Part shown: positions 43,100 through 51,587 of the stretch, one piece after another
Layout: the number at the start of each line of letters is the position of its first letter
Numbering within the stretch: the first letter of the stretch is position 1
Assembly (NCBI GenBank): GCA_050250575.1
Contig: JBFWOJ010000007.1
Location: 62,001 to 126,000 of the forward strand
Direction: 5' to 3'
DNA from: SHVO01 sp050250575
Lineage (GTDB): Bacteria; Pseudomonadota; Alphaproteobacteria; Rhodospirillales; Rhodospirillaceae
Length of the DNA stretch: 64,000 bases
The notes under the pieces: model-generated
What the model saw: the letters and a program-made list of their open reading frames with translations, nothing else
Told to the model about the DNA's origin: nothing
Databases searched by the model: none
Translations under genes and position numbers: made by a program

Positions 43100-43705
43100 A
43101 TGAAGATCGAAGCCCTGCTGTTCGATCTCGGCGGCGTCGTCATCGAGATCGATCTCGATCGCGTGTGGCAGAGATGGGCGAGGGACGCCCGCTGCCGCGC
43201 CGATGCGATCCGCCGCCCGGTTGGAATGTTCGAACCGTATCTACGTTACGAATGCGGTGCCATCGCCCTCGAGGAATTCTTCGGCGAGCTGCGCAAGGCA
43301 TTGGGAATCACGCTCTCGGATGCGGAGCTGCTGGCGGGCTGGAACGAGATTTTCGTAGGTGAGATGGCGGGCATCGGCGATGTGCTTGCCCAGTTGAGAC
43401 CGCGCATCCCGCTGTTTGCCTTTTCGAACACCAATCAGGCCCACGTCGATCATTTCACCCCGCGCTTCGCACCTGTGCTGAGCCACTTCAACAAGGTGTT
43501 CCTGTCCTCGAGCATCGGCCTGCGTAAACCGGACAAACCCGCGTTCGATCACGTCGTCGCGGAGATCGGTATGCCAGCGGGGGCGGTTCTGTTCTTCGAT
43601 GATTCAAAGGACAATGTCGCCGGCGCGCGGGCGGCGGGGCTGCAGGCGGAGCATGTGCGGAACAGCGCCGAGATTGCGGCGGCGCTCAAGCGCTATGGCG
43701 TCTAA
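43100..43705 (+). CDS. HAD-family hydrolase
   Basis: A 201-residue HAD-IA phosphatase-like enzyme. Motif I reads ALLFDLGGVVIEID (nucleophile Asp, but the usual second Asp is Gly), motif II FAFSNTNQAH, motif III Lys in GLRKPDKPAF and motif IV AVLFFDDSKDNVAGARAAG. The D-L-G-G-V variant of motif I is typical of YihX-like sugar-phosphate phosphatases and of haloacid dehalogenase-like groups. Probably a small-molecule phosphatase. It sits directly after the DUF475 gene. Confidence 0.85.
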   Translation: MKIEALLFDLGGVVIEIDLDRVWQRWARDARCRADAIRRPVGMFEPYLRYECGAIALEEFFGELRKALGITLSDAELLAGWNEIFVGEMAGIGDVLAQLRPRIPLFAFSNTNQAHVDHFTPRFAPVLSHFNKVFLSSSIGLRKPDKPAFDHVVAEIGMPAGAVLFFDDSKDNVAGARAAGLQAEHVRNSAEIAAALKRYGV

Positions 43706-43741
43706 CGGGCGAAGGATGACGGCGAGAGAGCCGTTCACCGC

Positions 43742-44254
43742 TTAGTCTTTCACCAACCGCAAGGCGTGGCGGAGCGTGGTTCCGCTGTAAGTGCGGAACG
43801 AGCCGTCGACGAAGTTGATGTACCAGACCCGCTTTTGCTTATCGAAGGTGCGGCTCCAGTAGCCGAGCACATCGGGATCCATGTTCGGAAACACCTCCTC
43901 GTTGATCGCAGGATCGAAGCAGCTCGGCGAGACGAGGGTGGCGAGCTCATTCTGGGTCGGGATGCGCCAGCCTTCCTCTGCATAAAGCGCCGCTTCAGCC
44001 ATGCTGAAGGCCGTCACCGGACCATCGCAAATCTGACCGCCGCCCCCATTGGCATTCAGGGTCTGACCGACACTGCAGCGCTGCCAGGTGAGGCGGCTCT
44101 TCTTGTCGTAAACCCGGTTGCCCTGGATCTCATACTGGTCGGTGGGCTTTTCGACGGGCTTCGCGGGATCGCACGCGGCTGTCGCGGGCGCGGCCAGCGC
44201 GCACAAGAAAAGGCCCGCGACGAGGCGCGGGCCTTTCTTGGGGGTTTTAGGCAC
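43742..44254 (-). CDS. Exported DUF1566-domain protein
   Basis: A 170-residue protein with a signal peptide ending APATAACD. The body is a DUF1566 (Lcl C-terminal-like) domain: YEIQGNRVYDKKSRLTWQRC, AEEGWRIPTQNELATLVSPS and GYWSRTFDKQKRVWYINFVD. DUF1566 domains are carbohydrate or surface-binding-type beta domains of exported proteins. It begins 6 bases after the Y-X4-D repeat gene and is the last gene of the five-gene operon that runs from 49914. Confidence 0.85.
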   Translation of the reverse strand: MPKTPKKGPRLVAGLFLCALAAPATAACDPAKPVEKPTDQYEIQGNRVYDKKSRLTWQRCSVGQTLNANGGGGQICDGPVTAFSMAEAALYAEEGWRIPTQNELATLVSPSCFDPAINEEVFPNMDPDVLGYWSRTFDKQKRVWYINFVDGSFRTYSGTTLRHALRLVKD

Positions 44255-44260
44255 GATGCC

Positions 44261-45670
44261 TTACGGCGTCGCGATGACCCAGTACATGGCCGGAGCGCCG
44301 TCCATCCAGGTGCCGAAGTCGTAGATCGGTTTCGGCGCGTCGCTGGCTTGGTTGGGCAGGTCCGAGAAGGCGTATTGGAAGTCGTCGTTGCCGTTCATAT
44401 CGCCCGGCTTGCGGTCACCGCTGTAGGTCCACATGGCGTAGCCCTGGTAGACCCACTGCTTCTGACCGTCGGCGCGCGTGGCGACATCCCAGAAGCCTTG
44501 CGGCACGGCATCCGCCGGCGCCAGGAACGGCTTCCACACCGCGAGGCACTCGGCCGAGCAGCGCGGATCGGTGCCGATGTCGCGGCCGACGGCCGGACGA
44601 GCCGGGTTGCCCCGGCGGAGCGAACGGCCGCCGCCGGACTGCAGGATGTGACCGTCGCGGCGATAGAGCGTCATGCCTTCGGCGGTGGCGAGCACCTTGC
44701 CTTGACCGGCGGTGTGCTGCACCCGCACGCCCGAGGGCATGTAATAACGCGTCACGGCGGCGACGTCGAACTGCTGGTCCTGGCCGATTCCGTAGGCGTC
44801 GCCGGAGGCGACGTCCGCCTCATAGGTGTAAAGAGGCTGGCCCTTGTAGGTCCACTGCTTGATGCCGTCCGGTCGGGTGATGAAGTTGAAATCGCCGACC
44901 GCTTTGGCGAACTGCGGGGCCGGTGCCGCTTTGAATGCGCCGTTGGTCGGCGCCTTCTTCGCGCTGCCCTTGAAGGCATAGAGCGTGCGGCCTTCGTGGT
45001 TCACCAGCACGACCGCGGTGGCATCGGGCACTTCGCGCACCTGGATGCCGCTCGGGGTTTCGAGGCCGGCGATCGGGAAAGCGTTGGCCGTCTTCCACTC
45101 CTTCGGCAGCGGTACGTCAGGCGCTGCGCCGCGCACGCCCGAACCACGGTTGCCGCCGCCGACGACGCGGCCGGCGCCGTCGATGCGGCGAGAGCCGGTC
45201 TTGGCCGGGCTGTTGCCGTGCACGGAGCCCGGATCGACATCGTTCACGAAGGTGTAGAGCGGCTTACCCTGAAGGGTCCACTGCTTCGTGCCGTCTTCGC
45301 GCGTGATCGATCCCCAGACGCCCGTCGGCTTGACGCCGGCCGGGACGGCATAGGGACGCCACTTCTCGGCGCACTCGGCGACACAGGTCGACTTGCCCGA
45401 GCCGGGGACATCGAGTTCGTAGGTGTAAAGCGTCAGGCCTTTATTGTTGGCGAAGACGATTTCATCGCGGCCCAGGAACGCGGCGGTCTGCTTGCCGAGA
45501 TCGTAGCCCTGGGCCTTGCCCAACGGCTGCAAGGTGATGCCCGGCGGCGTCCATGCCGTCTTGCTGTCGTCATTGACCTTTGCGGTCCTGGCGGCTTCCG
45601 CGGAACCGACCGCGAGCGCCATCGCCACCGCCGAAACACCTGCTACCCAAAACTTGCCACTGATCTTCAT
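44261..45670 (-). CDS. Exported Y-X4-D repeat protein (Lipoprotein_15-like)
   Basis: A 469-residue protein with signal peptide MKISGKFWVAGVSAVAMALA. Three repeats follow the secreted-repeat (PF03640-type) pattern: GLTLYTYELDVPGSGKSTCV with C-x3-C and EKWRPY, GRTLYAFKGSAKKAP, and MTLYRRDGHILQS with SAECLAVWKPFLAP. Each ends in a G-x-KQW...G-x-[AP]-[LM]-[YW]-T-[YF] strand: KQWTLQGKPLYTF, KQWTYKGQPLYTY, KQWVYQGYAMWTY. Family members are exported, often beside haem or redox proteins; function is unknown. It lies 43 bases after the DUF1552 gene. Repeat two lacks the cysteine pair. Confidence 0.82.
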   Translation of the reverse strand: MKISGKFWVAGVSAVAMALAVGSAEAARTAKVNDDSKTAWTPPGITLQPLGKAQGYDLGKQTAAFLGRDEIVFANNKGLTLYTYELDVPGSGKSTCVAECAEKWRPYAVPAGVKPTGVWGSITREDGTKQWTLQGKPLYTFVNDVDPGSVHGNSPAKTGSRRIDGAGRVVGGGNRGSGVRGAAPDVPLPKEWKTANAFPIAGLETPSGIQVREVPDATAVVLVNHEGRTLYAFKGSAKKAPTNGAFKAAPAPQFAKAVGDFNFITRPDGIKQWTYKGQPLYTYEADVASGDAYGIGQDQQFDVAAVTRYYMPSGVRVQHTAGQGKVLATAEGMTLYRRDGHILQSGGGRSLRRGNPARPAVGRDIGTDPRCSAECLAVWKPFLAPADAVPQGFWDVATRADGQKQWVYQGYAMWTYSGDRKPGDMNGNDDFQYAFSDLPNQASDAPKPIYDFGTWMDGAPAMYWVIATP

Positions 45671-45713
45671 TTTGCGCTGCTCCCAAATTTTGCGCGTTCA
45701 GTTTGCCCAGCTG

Positions 45714-47039
45714 TTAGGCCAGGAGTTCGGTCATCGTCTTTGAAGTCTGGTTCGAGCCGCCGCCCCACGTATTGACCGGCACGCCCATGACTTGCTGCAG
45801 GGTGAGGCCGACGCGGGTCTGCGGGTCGCCCGCCGCGCGGATGTGCACGCCGGTCTTGATGCGGCCGGCTGCGCTGCCGACGGTGAGGGTGGCAAGATCG
45901 TCCATGGTATGCGTACGCGCATAGCCGTGGTCGGTCTGCCAAAGGATGGCGATACGGTCGAGAACCGTGTGGTCGCCTTCCTTCATATCGTCCATCGCCT
46001 TGATGAAATCGAAGAAGCGGCTGTTGGCCCATTCGACGAACCAGCCGACTTCCTTCTGATAGCCCACGGTGTCGTCCACCGGCTCTTCGTGCGTGAGTAC
46101 GTGCCACGACAGGGTGCCGCCCGGCTTACGCAAGCCGTTGGAGTTCAGAACCACGTTGATGACGCGGGTCTGGCCGCAGGCGATGGCGTGCGCCAGCAGC
46201 TTGCCCATGATCGTGCCGTTCTTTTCGGCATCGACGACGCTGTCGCCGACGTTGCCGGCTTCGGCTTCCTCCGGCAGCGTGCAGGATGGAAGCGGATCGG
46301 GCTTCTGCATTTCGATCGCGAGCTGGTTCTCGATGTCGCGCAGCGAGGTGAAATACTGCTCGAGGCGGGCACGGTCGGCGGCGCCGACCTGCTGCATCAT
46401 CGCCAGGCGCTCGTCCTTCACGGCCGAGAGCACGCTTTGACGCGCCATCACCATCGGATCGGGCTTGAAGTCCGCCGCGTTCGGGTCGACGAATTCCGGA
46501 CCGAAGACGCGGGTGTAGAGGCCCTTCGGCGACGGCTCCGCGGGGTTGGTGTTGGCGCCCACGCCCTTGGAGAAGCTGCGGCGTCCGCCGCCGATGGAGA
46601 TCTCGAGCGAGCGGAAGCGCGTGCGCTTGCCGATCACGTCGGCGATGTGCTGGTCGAGCGAAGCGCCGTAGACCACGCCGCTGCGCAACGCGCCGGTCGA
46701 GGAGATCTGATAGCCCGAGGTGTGGGTCTCGAGCGGGCGGCCGTCCATGAAATACTTCATGCCGCTGATGATGTTGATCTTGTGCTTCAGCGGCTCGAAC
46801 ATGCGGAGCTGATGCTTGTTGGTGTAGCCGGTGCCGATCTTTTCCGGAATCCACTGGCCGGGATCGAAACCGAGTCCCTGGTACCAGGTGCCGAAGCATA
46901 CCGGCAGCTCCTTGCCGGTCGCGGCAAGCGCCGTGCCGTTGGTGTTCAGGAAACAATCGAGGAACGGGAGGCCCACCGTGACGGCTGCGCCGCCCAGCGT
47001 TCCTTTGAGTACATTCCGGCGATTTACCAAACGGGTCAT
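45714..47039 (-). CDS. Tat-exported DUF1552 protein
   Basis: A 441-residue protein. MTRLVNRRNVLKGTLGGAAV is a twin-arginine signal (RRNVLKG), so it is exported folded. The body has the DUF1552 pattern: KINIISGMKYFMDGRPLETH, SLDQHIADVIGKRTRFRSLE, EQYFTSLRDIENQLAIEMQK and a C-terminal GDHTVLDRIAILWQTDHGYA. DUF1552 genes usually sit next to DUF1592/DUF1588 genes, best known from Planctomycetes and Myxococcota, without a proven activity. Here it starts 12 bases after such a gene, in the five-gene operon. Confidence 0.9.
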   Translation of the reverse strand: MTRLVNRRNVLKGTLGGAAVTVGLPFLDCFLNTNGTALAATGKELPVCFGTWYQGLGFDPGQWIPEKIGTGYTNKHQLRMFEPLKHKINIISGMKYFMDGRPLETHTSGYQISSTGALRSGVVYGASLDQHIADVIGKRTRFRSLEISIGGGRRSFSKGVGANTNPAEPSPKGLYTRVFGPEFVDPNAADFKPDPMVMARQSVLSAVKDERLAMMQQVGAADRARLEQYFTSLRDIENQLAIEMQKPDPLPSCTLPEEAEAGNVGDSVVDAEKNGTIMGKLLAHAIACGQTRVINVVLNSNGLRKPGGTLSWHVLTHEEPVDDTVGYQKEVGWFVEWANSRFFDFIKAMDDMKEGDHTVLDRIAILWQTDHGYARTHTMDDLATLTVGSAAGRIKTGVHIRAAGDPQTRVGLTLQQVMGVPVNTWGGGSNQTSKTMTELLA

Positions 47040-47051
47040 TTGGGGGTCCTC

Positions 47052-48740
47052 CTAGTTTGCGGCCGACGCAGTCTGCGTCGGCGCCGATTCAGGTGATACG
47101 GTGTAGAAGCTTTCGCTGGTCGCGATCAGCTTCATCAAGTCCGGGATGCGGTAGCCGCTGGCGGCAAAGCTCTGCTCGAGCGCGGCGACCTGCTCGCGCG
47201 CGGGCGCGCGGCCCAGGGCATAGCCGAGCATGCGGTTGGCGACGCAGCTCGTCGCCGCCGGCATTGCGGCGACGACCTTGCCGAGATCGGCCGGGCCTTC
47301 GAACTTCTTGCCGTCGACAACGCCGCTGACATCGAGCTTGACGCCGCCTTCAGTGGTGCGCCATGCGCCGGCCGCGTCGAAGTTCTCGAGTGCGAGGCCG
47401 AGCGGATCGGTGATCTTGTGGCAGCCCGCGCACATCGGCTCGCGGGTATGGGCGGCAAGACGGTCCTTGGCGGTCCGATAGTTGGTGGTGTCGTTGATGA
47501 GGTCGAAGTTCACGTCGCCGGGAGGCGCGGGCACCTTCTGACACAGCAGGACTTCACGCACGGCCTTGCCGCGCAGCACGGCCGAGCCGCGGCCGGACGG
47601 CGAGTGCAGGGCGGTGAAGCTCATGTGGGTCATGATGCCGGCGCGGTTGTCCTCGGCGGTGAATTCATACGGATGCCAGGTGTCCGGTGAGCCGTTGGGC
47701 AGATAGCTCACGATCGGCACTTGGTAGATCGCACCCAGTTCTTTGGTGAGGAACGTCTTGCGCGTCGTGAAGATGTCGCGATAGTCGCCCTTGTTGGTCA
47801 GGACCACGTCGATGACGGTGCGCAGGGTTTGCTCCTGCGCGTCCTGGGCGGCCTGGGCCGAAAACTTCGGGAACAGCGCCGTGTCCTTGGTCACGTTCTC
47901 GAATTCGTCGAAGCCGAGGAAGTCGATGAAGAAGGCGCGCACGCCGGATTCCAGGCGCGGGCTCGCGATCATGCGGTCGACCTGCTTGGCGAGGCCCTTG
48001 GGATTGTTGAGCTCCCCCTTGGCCGCGGCCTGCATCAGCTGCGCATCCGGGCCCGAGTTCCACAGGAAGAACGACAGGCGCGAGGCGGTGGAATAGGGAT
48101 CGAGCCGGGTCTGGCCGCGGTTCGTGACCGCCGTCTCATGGCGGAACAGGAATTTCGGCGAGCTGAGCATCGAGGCGAGGCTGAGCGAGAGCCCGGTATA
48201 GAAGTCACCGGTTTTTTCGGTCGCCAGGCGCGCGGCGGTGACGAAGGCGCCGGCTTCCTCGTTGGTGAGCGGGCGGCGATACAGCAGGGGACCGACTTCG
48301 CCCACGATCTGGCGCACGCAGGCATCGTCGGCGGCCTTCACGTCCTTGGGCTTGCACGAAAGCATCATGTCGCGATGACTTTCGTCGACGATCTGCCGGG
48401 CGATGGTGCGCGACATGGCGTCGTACTGCTCCATGCCCGCGGCGGTGATGCCGACGTGGCTGGCGCCGATGGCGAGCAGGCCGTCGGTGCGCATGTCGGG
48501 CTCGAAGCGGCCGCCGAAGTCGATCGTCGGTCCGAACACGTCGGTAATGATGTTCTGATACTGCTCGCCGGTCAGGCGGCGCATGACGAGCTGCGAGGGG
48601 GCAGCAAGCTCCGCGGGCGCAGCGACGGTGGCGACCTTGGTGTCCTGCCGTCCGGCGGGCGAGCAGGCGCCGAGCGCGATCACGCCGATCGCAACGCCGG
48701 CGACACTGCACTTGAGCCGGGAGGAGAGAAGTGAAGTCAT
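47052..48740 (-). CDS. DUF1592/DUF1588-type lipoprotein with CXXCH motif
   Basis: A 562-residue lipoprotein: VAIGVIALGAC forms a lipobox with the Cys near residue 26. Domains in order resemble the DUF1587 (RRLTGEQYQNIITDVFG), DUF1595/DUF1592 (LLYRRPLTNEEAGAFVTAAR, SRLSFFLWNSGPDAQLMQAA), DUF1588 (HMSFTALHSPSGRGSAVLRG ... REPMCAGCHKITDPLGLALE) and DUF1585 (CVANRMLGYALGR) set. MCAGCH at residues 436-441 is a CXXCH sequence that could bind one c-type haem. It lies 19 bases after the first operon gene. The family is related to planctomycete cytochrome-like proteins; a periplasmic redox or binding role is inferred. Confidence 0.92.
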   Translation of the reverse strand: MTSLLSSRLKCSVAGVAIGVIALGACSPAGRQDTKVATVAAPAELAAPSQLVMRRLTGEQYQNIITDVFGPTIDFGGRFEPDMRTDGLLAIGASHVGITAAGMEQYDAMSRTIARQIVDESHRDMMLSCKPKDVKAADDACVRQIVGEVGPLLYRRPLTNEEAGAFVTAARLATEKTGDFYTGLSLSLASMLSSPKFLFRHETAVTNRGQTRLDPYSTASRLSFFLWNSGPDAQLMQAAAKGELNNPKGLAKQVDRMIASPRLESGVRAFFIDFLGFDEFENVTKDTALFPKFSAQAAQDAQEQTLRTVIDVVLTNKGDYRDIFTTRKTFLTKELGAIYQVPIVSYLPNGSPDTWHPYEFTAEDNRAGIMTHMSFTALHSPSGRGSAVLRGKAVREVLLCQKVPAPPGDVNFDLINDTTNYRTAKDRLAAHTREPMCAGCHKITDPLGLALENFDAAGAWRTTEGGVKLDVSGVVDGKKFEGPADLGKVVAAMPAATSCVANRMLGYALGRAPAREQVAALEQSFAASGYRIPDLMKLIATSESFYTVSPESAPTQTASAAN

Positions 48741-48759
48741 CTTTCAAATACCTGACAGG

Positions 48760-49914
48760 CTAACGGTTGCTGGCGACGGCGTCGTACTTGGCCTTATCGG
48801 CCGGCACGGCGAAGGCCGGCACGGTCTCGATGTAATAGGCTGCCGAGATGGCGCTGTTGACGCCGGTCTTCGGATCCGGCTTCGCGTCGGCGTTCTTCTT
48901 CAGAAGATAATAGAGGCCGGGGATGTCGCCGACGATGCACTGCTCGATCGACTGGCCACCCGAAGCAAACGCGAAATAGAGGTCGGCCCAGGGCTGGTAG
49001 CCGCCGAGGAAGCCGTCCGCGGTGCCGTCACGGCGGATCTTGAAATCGAACTTCGCGTCGTGCAGGCGGAACTCGGGCATGCCGAGCGGATTCTGGAACA
49101 TGCGGAACAGGCCGTCCGGCGTCGAGCCTTGGGTCAGGGACGCGGTGACGACGCCGTTCTCGATCTTGCCCTTCATGACGTTGTGCGAGCGGGGATCCGC
49201 ATCGATGCGATAGGTGACGTCGGCGCGCGGCGAGCCGTCGACGTTCGATTGCAGGTATTCGAGGGCGCGGTCGAAGGTCACGGTGACTTCACCGTCCTTG
49301 GACAGGTCTTCGCCGGTGATGGTGATGATCCACGCGGGCTGGGAGTCCTTCAGCTGACCCCAGAGCCAATCCCAATAAGTCGGCCGGCCTTCAAGCGAGC
49401 CGCGGAACGGCCGCGAACAGCCGAGCGCGGTGTAGAGCTTGTGATCGATGCCTTTCTGCTTGGTGTCGACGTGGGTGAAGCTGTCGGGCTGGTTCGGGCC
49501 TTTGCCGTCGAGGTCGAAGCCGTAGGCCAGGCCGCCGTGCAGCGACTTCCACTCCGGATCTTTCACCGTCGAGGGATACATGTACGGATTGGTCGGCTTG
49601 CCGTCGATACGACCGCGCGTGCGGATGATCTCGGCCATCCTGTTCGGGCCTTCTTCGTTGCTGTCGCGCTCCTTGATGAGCGCTTCGATTTCCTCGCCGG
49701 ACATGCCGAGGTCCTTGAGGTCCTTGATGTATTGGTCTTGAACCGTCGGGTTCGGACCGCCGGGACCGCAATCTTCCGGCGTGTTGTTGGTGGCGTGCGA
49801 GAACCAGCCGACGACGTAACTCTTGCTCTCGAGAGCAGAAGCGGGGCTGGTTGCGGCGAAGGCGGCGGCGAAAGCCGCGCCCATCATCATCACTTTTTGA
49901 CTGTTCAACGACAC
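48760..49914 (-). CDS. Exported protein of unknown family, first gene of DUF1592 operon
   Basis: A 384-residue protein. The GTG at 49914 follows GGAGGAGA by 6 bases and gives a clean signal peptide (VMMMGAAFAAAFAATSPASA). The mature part starts LESKSYVVGWFSHATNNTPE and holds four cysteines at most (DCGPGG, LGCSRP, EQCIVG). PTYWDWLWGQLKDSQPAWII and GFLGGYQPWADLYFAFASGG are distinctive, tryptophan-rich segments. A candidate promoter lies upstream at 50050-50079. I do not recognise the family. Its position at the head of a conserved-looking all-exported operon suggests a partner of the DUF1592 and DUF1552 proteins. Confidence 0.75.
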   Translation of the reverse strand: MSLNSQKVMMMGAAFAAAFAATSPASALESKSYVVGWFSHATNNTPEDCGPGGPNPTVQDQYIKDLKDLGMSGEEIEALIKERDSNEEGPNRMAEIIRTRGRIDGKPTNPYMYPSTVKDPEWKSLHGGLAYGFDLDGKGPNQPDSFTHVDTKQKGIDHKLYTALGCSRPFRGSLEGRPTYWDWLWGQLKDSQPAWIITITGEDLSKDGEVTVTFDRALEYLQSNVDGSPRADVTYRIDADPRSHNVMKGKIENGVVTASLTQGSTPDGLFRMFQNPLGMPEFRLHDAKFDFKIRRDGTADGFLGGYQPWADLYFAFASGGQSIEQCIVGDIPGLYYLLKKNADAKPDPKTGVNSAISAAYYIETVPAFAVPADKAKYDAVASNR

Positions 49915-50049
49915 GAGCGATCTCCTCCACACAGGCGAACGTATAGGAAACTCAATACACTGCGGTGCTTGCAAACCCGGCAGCCGGCGCCCGCACCGCC
50001 GCGAGCGCACCTGTAGCTTCCGGATGGTAATATTTTCGAGCCCACCCGT

Positions 50050-50079
50050 ATATAAGTGTGGGGTAACAAAGTGTCACAA
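50050..50079 (-). promoter_or_regulatory. Candidate promoter of the DUF1592 operon
   Basis: On the minus strand TTGTGA (50079-50074) and TTATAT (50055-50050) are separated by 18 bases, about 135 bases upstream of the GTG start. Spacing and sequence fit a sigma-70 type promoter. The wider 413-base gap (49915-50327) has no gene. Confidence 0.4.
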
Positions 50080-50219
50080 GTCCTCCTCGACGCGGCGCAA
50101 AAAGCGACCGCGCCCGGCCCCAGGGCCGGCCCACAATTCTCAACATTCTCAGATGCACGCTGAAATCGATTTCCGCCGGCGCGACGGGCGGATATGGGTC
50201 ATTTAAGTGTTGAAAGCCG

Positions 50220-50327
50220 GGGCGCCCATTACATCTTTGTGGGGCGTGCGGCGGCGAAATTCATGTAAAAAAGTAAGAATGTTTATCAGTTGTTTGATTT
50301 ATATGAAAAATATTCTCATGTAATTTG
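50220..50327. other. AT-rich intergenic stretch
   Basis: The part of the gap next to the cyclophilin stop codon is much more AT-rich than the rest of the window (for example TTTATATGAAAAATATTCTC). It contains no reading frame, hairpin with T-run or obvious repeat. Confidence 0.5.
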
Positions 50328-51464
50328 TCATTTGATGCGCACTTTCGCCGCGACGGCGGTCGCGAGATCGAAGAACTTCCGGTCAGGGAATTTAGCGCAG
50401 GCGGTGGCCATGGCGTCGAGGAGCCGCGGGCGCGCGTCCCAGGGGATTCCCATCTCCGGTTGACTCACGCTTTTATAGCCTTCGATGAATCCGAAGGTCC
50501 AAAGCCCGGCCAGGTCCGCTTCGCCGGTCTTGGCTTTCCGGGAATCGGCGAACTGGCGGCACGTCGCGGTTTCAAGATCGAGAACCGGGGTCGTCGCGGG
50601 AAGCGGGCGCGGAGTCTTCGCGAGTTCGTGCCCTGCGGCCGTGAGGAAGGCGAGGGGTTGAGCCGCGCAAGCCTCGATGAGCGCGCCGAGTTCGCCTGCC
50701 TCCCCGGGTATCAGGCTGAGCGCGTTGCCCGCGGCGTACCGGCCGGCGAGGTAGCCGTGTGTCCAAAGCTGCGCCAGAGCCGACTGGCTCGTGACGCCCC
50801 GGCCGTGAACCAGGCCGGAGCATCTGAAATCTGCAGCGCTGAAATCGCGGGCGGTCTCGGCGGCGTCGGGGCGCTTCAGAAGGGCGGCGACGTCCAGTTT
50901 CGAAGACGCATCGGCGTCGGCCGCAATCTGCATCCTCACGATCTGCGCCGGCGCGGCGATGCCGCGGCCGTCCTTGGCGGGATCGCCCTTCGGGATCTGA
51001 TCGACGAACTCCATGCCGGAGGAGACCTGGCCCCAAACGGTGTATTTGCCGTCGAGCGAGGATCGGGTGTTGGAATTATCGTCGAGGACGATGAACCACT
51101 CGGCGTCGGCGCTGTTGCGGCGGGAGGTGCGGGCCATGGACACGGTGCCGCGCACCTGGGGCGTGCGTGAGAATTCGGCATTGAGCGTGCGGCCGGTGCC
51201 GGCGCCGGTTCCGTCGCCCTTGATGTCGCCGGTTTGGGCGGCGAATGTGTCGAGCACCCGATAGAAGACCATGCCGTCGTAGTAGCCCCCGCGAATGAGA
51301 TGCTTGAGCCGCGCGACATGGCGCGGGGCGAGGTCGGGGCGCATATGGATCACGACGCGGCCGTACGCGAGATCGAGATAGACCGTGTTGTCCGGAGCGG
51401 CAGGTGGATCCGCCGCTGCCGCGGGCCAGGCGAACAATGCCATCAGGGCGAAAATAAAGCGCAT
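50328..51464 (-). CDS. Exported cyclophilin fused to two HdeA-like repeats
   Basis: A 378-residue exported protein with signal peptide MRFIFALMALFAWPAAAADP. Residues 25-185 form a cyclophilin-type peptidyl-prolyl isomerase: NTVYLDLAYGRVVIHMRPDL, GGYYDGMVFYRVLDTF (with the catalytic Arg), TVSMARTSRRNSADAEWFIV and GKYTVWGQVSSGMEFVDQIP. Two related helical units follow, each beginning with Cys and containing L-W-T-x-G-[YF]: FRCSGLVHGRG...LAQLWTHGYLAGRY and ATCRQFADSRK...LAGLWTFGFIEGYK, each closed by a Cys (EACAAQ, TACAKF). These resemble HdeA-like acid-stress chaperone modules. It likely assists folding in the periplasm. Confidence 0.84.
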   Translation of the reverse strand: MRFIFALMALFAWPAAAADPPAAPDNTVYLDLAYGRVVIHMRPDLAPRHVARLKHLIRGGYYDGMVFYRVLDTFAAQTGDIKGDGTGAGTGRTLNAEFSRTPQVRGTVSMARTSRRNSADAEWFIVLDDNSNTRSSLDGKYTVWGQVSSGMEFVDQIPKGDPAKDGRGIAAPAQIVRMQIAADADASSKLDVAALLKRPDAAETARDFSAADFRCSGLVHGRGVTSQSALAQLWTHGYLAGRYAAGNALSLIPGEAGELGALIEACAAQPLAFLTAAGHELAKTPRPLPATTPVLDLETATCRQFADSRKAKTGEADLAGLWTFGFIEGYKSVSQPEMGIPWDARPRLLDAMATACAKFPDRKFFDLATAVAAKVRIK

Positions 51465-51587
51465 CTCGAATCCGGAAATCATCCACTGCGGGCATAGTGT
51501 CGCTGCGGCCGGGGCGACGCAAGCAGCGATGGAACTCGCTGCGTGCCGCGCCGTTGAAGGCGCGTCACTCATATCCGGGGATGGAAG

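Noticed and set aside
49952..50158. A 68-codon minus-strand frame upstream of the DUF1592 operon
   Set aside because: It runs through the promoter candidate and ends in the leader of the next gene; no ribosome site and atypical composition.
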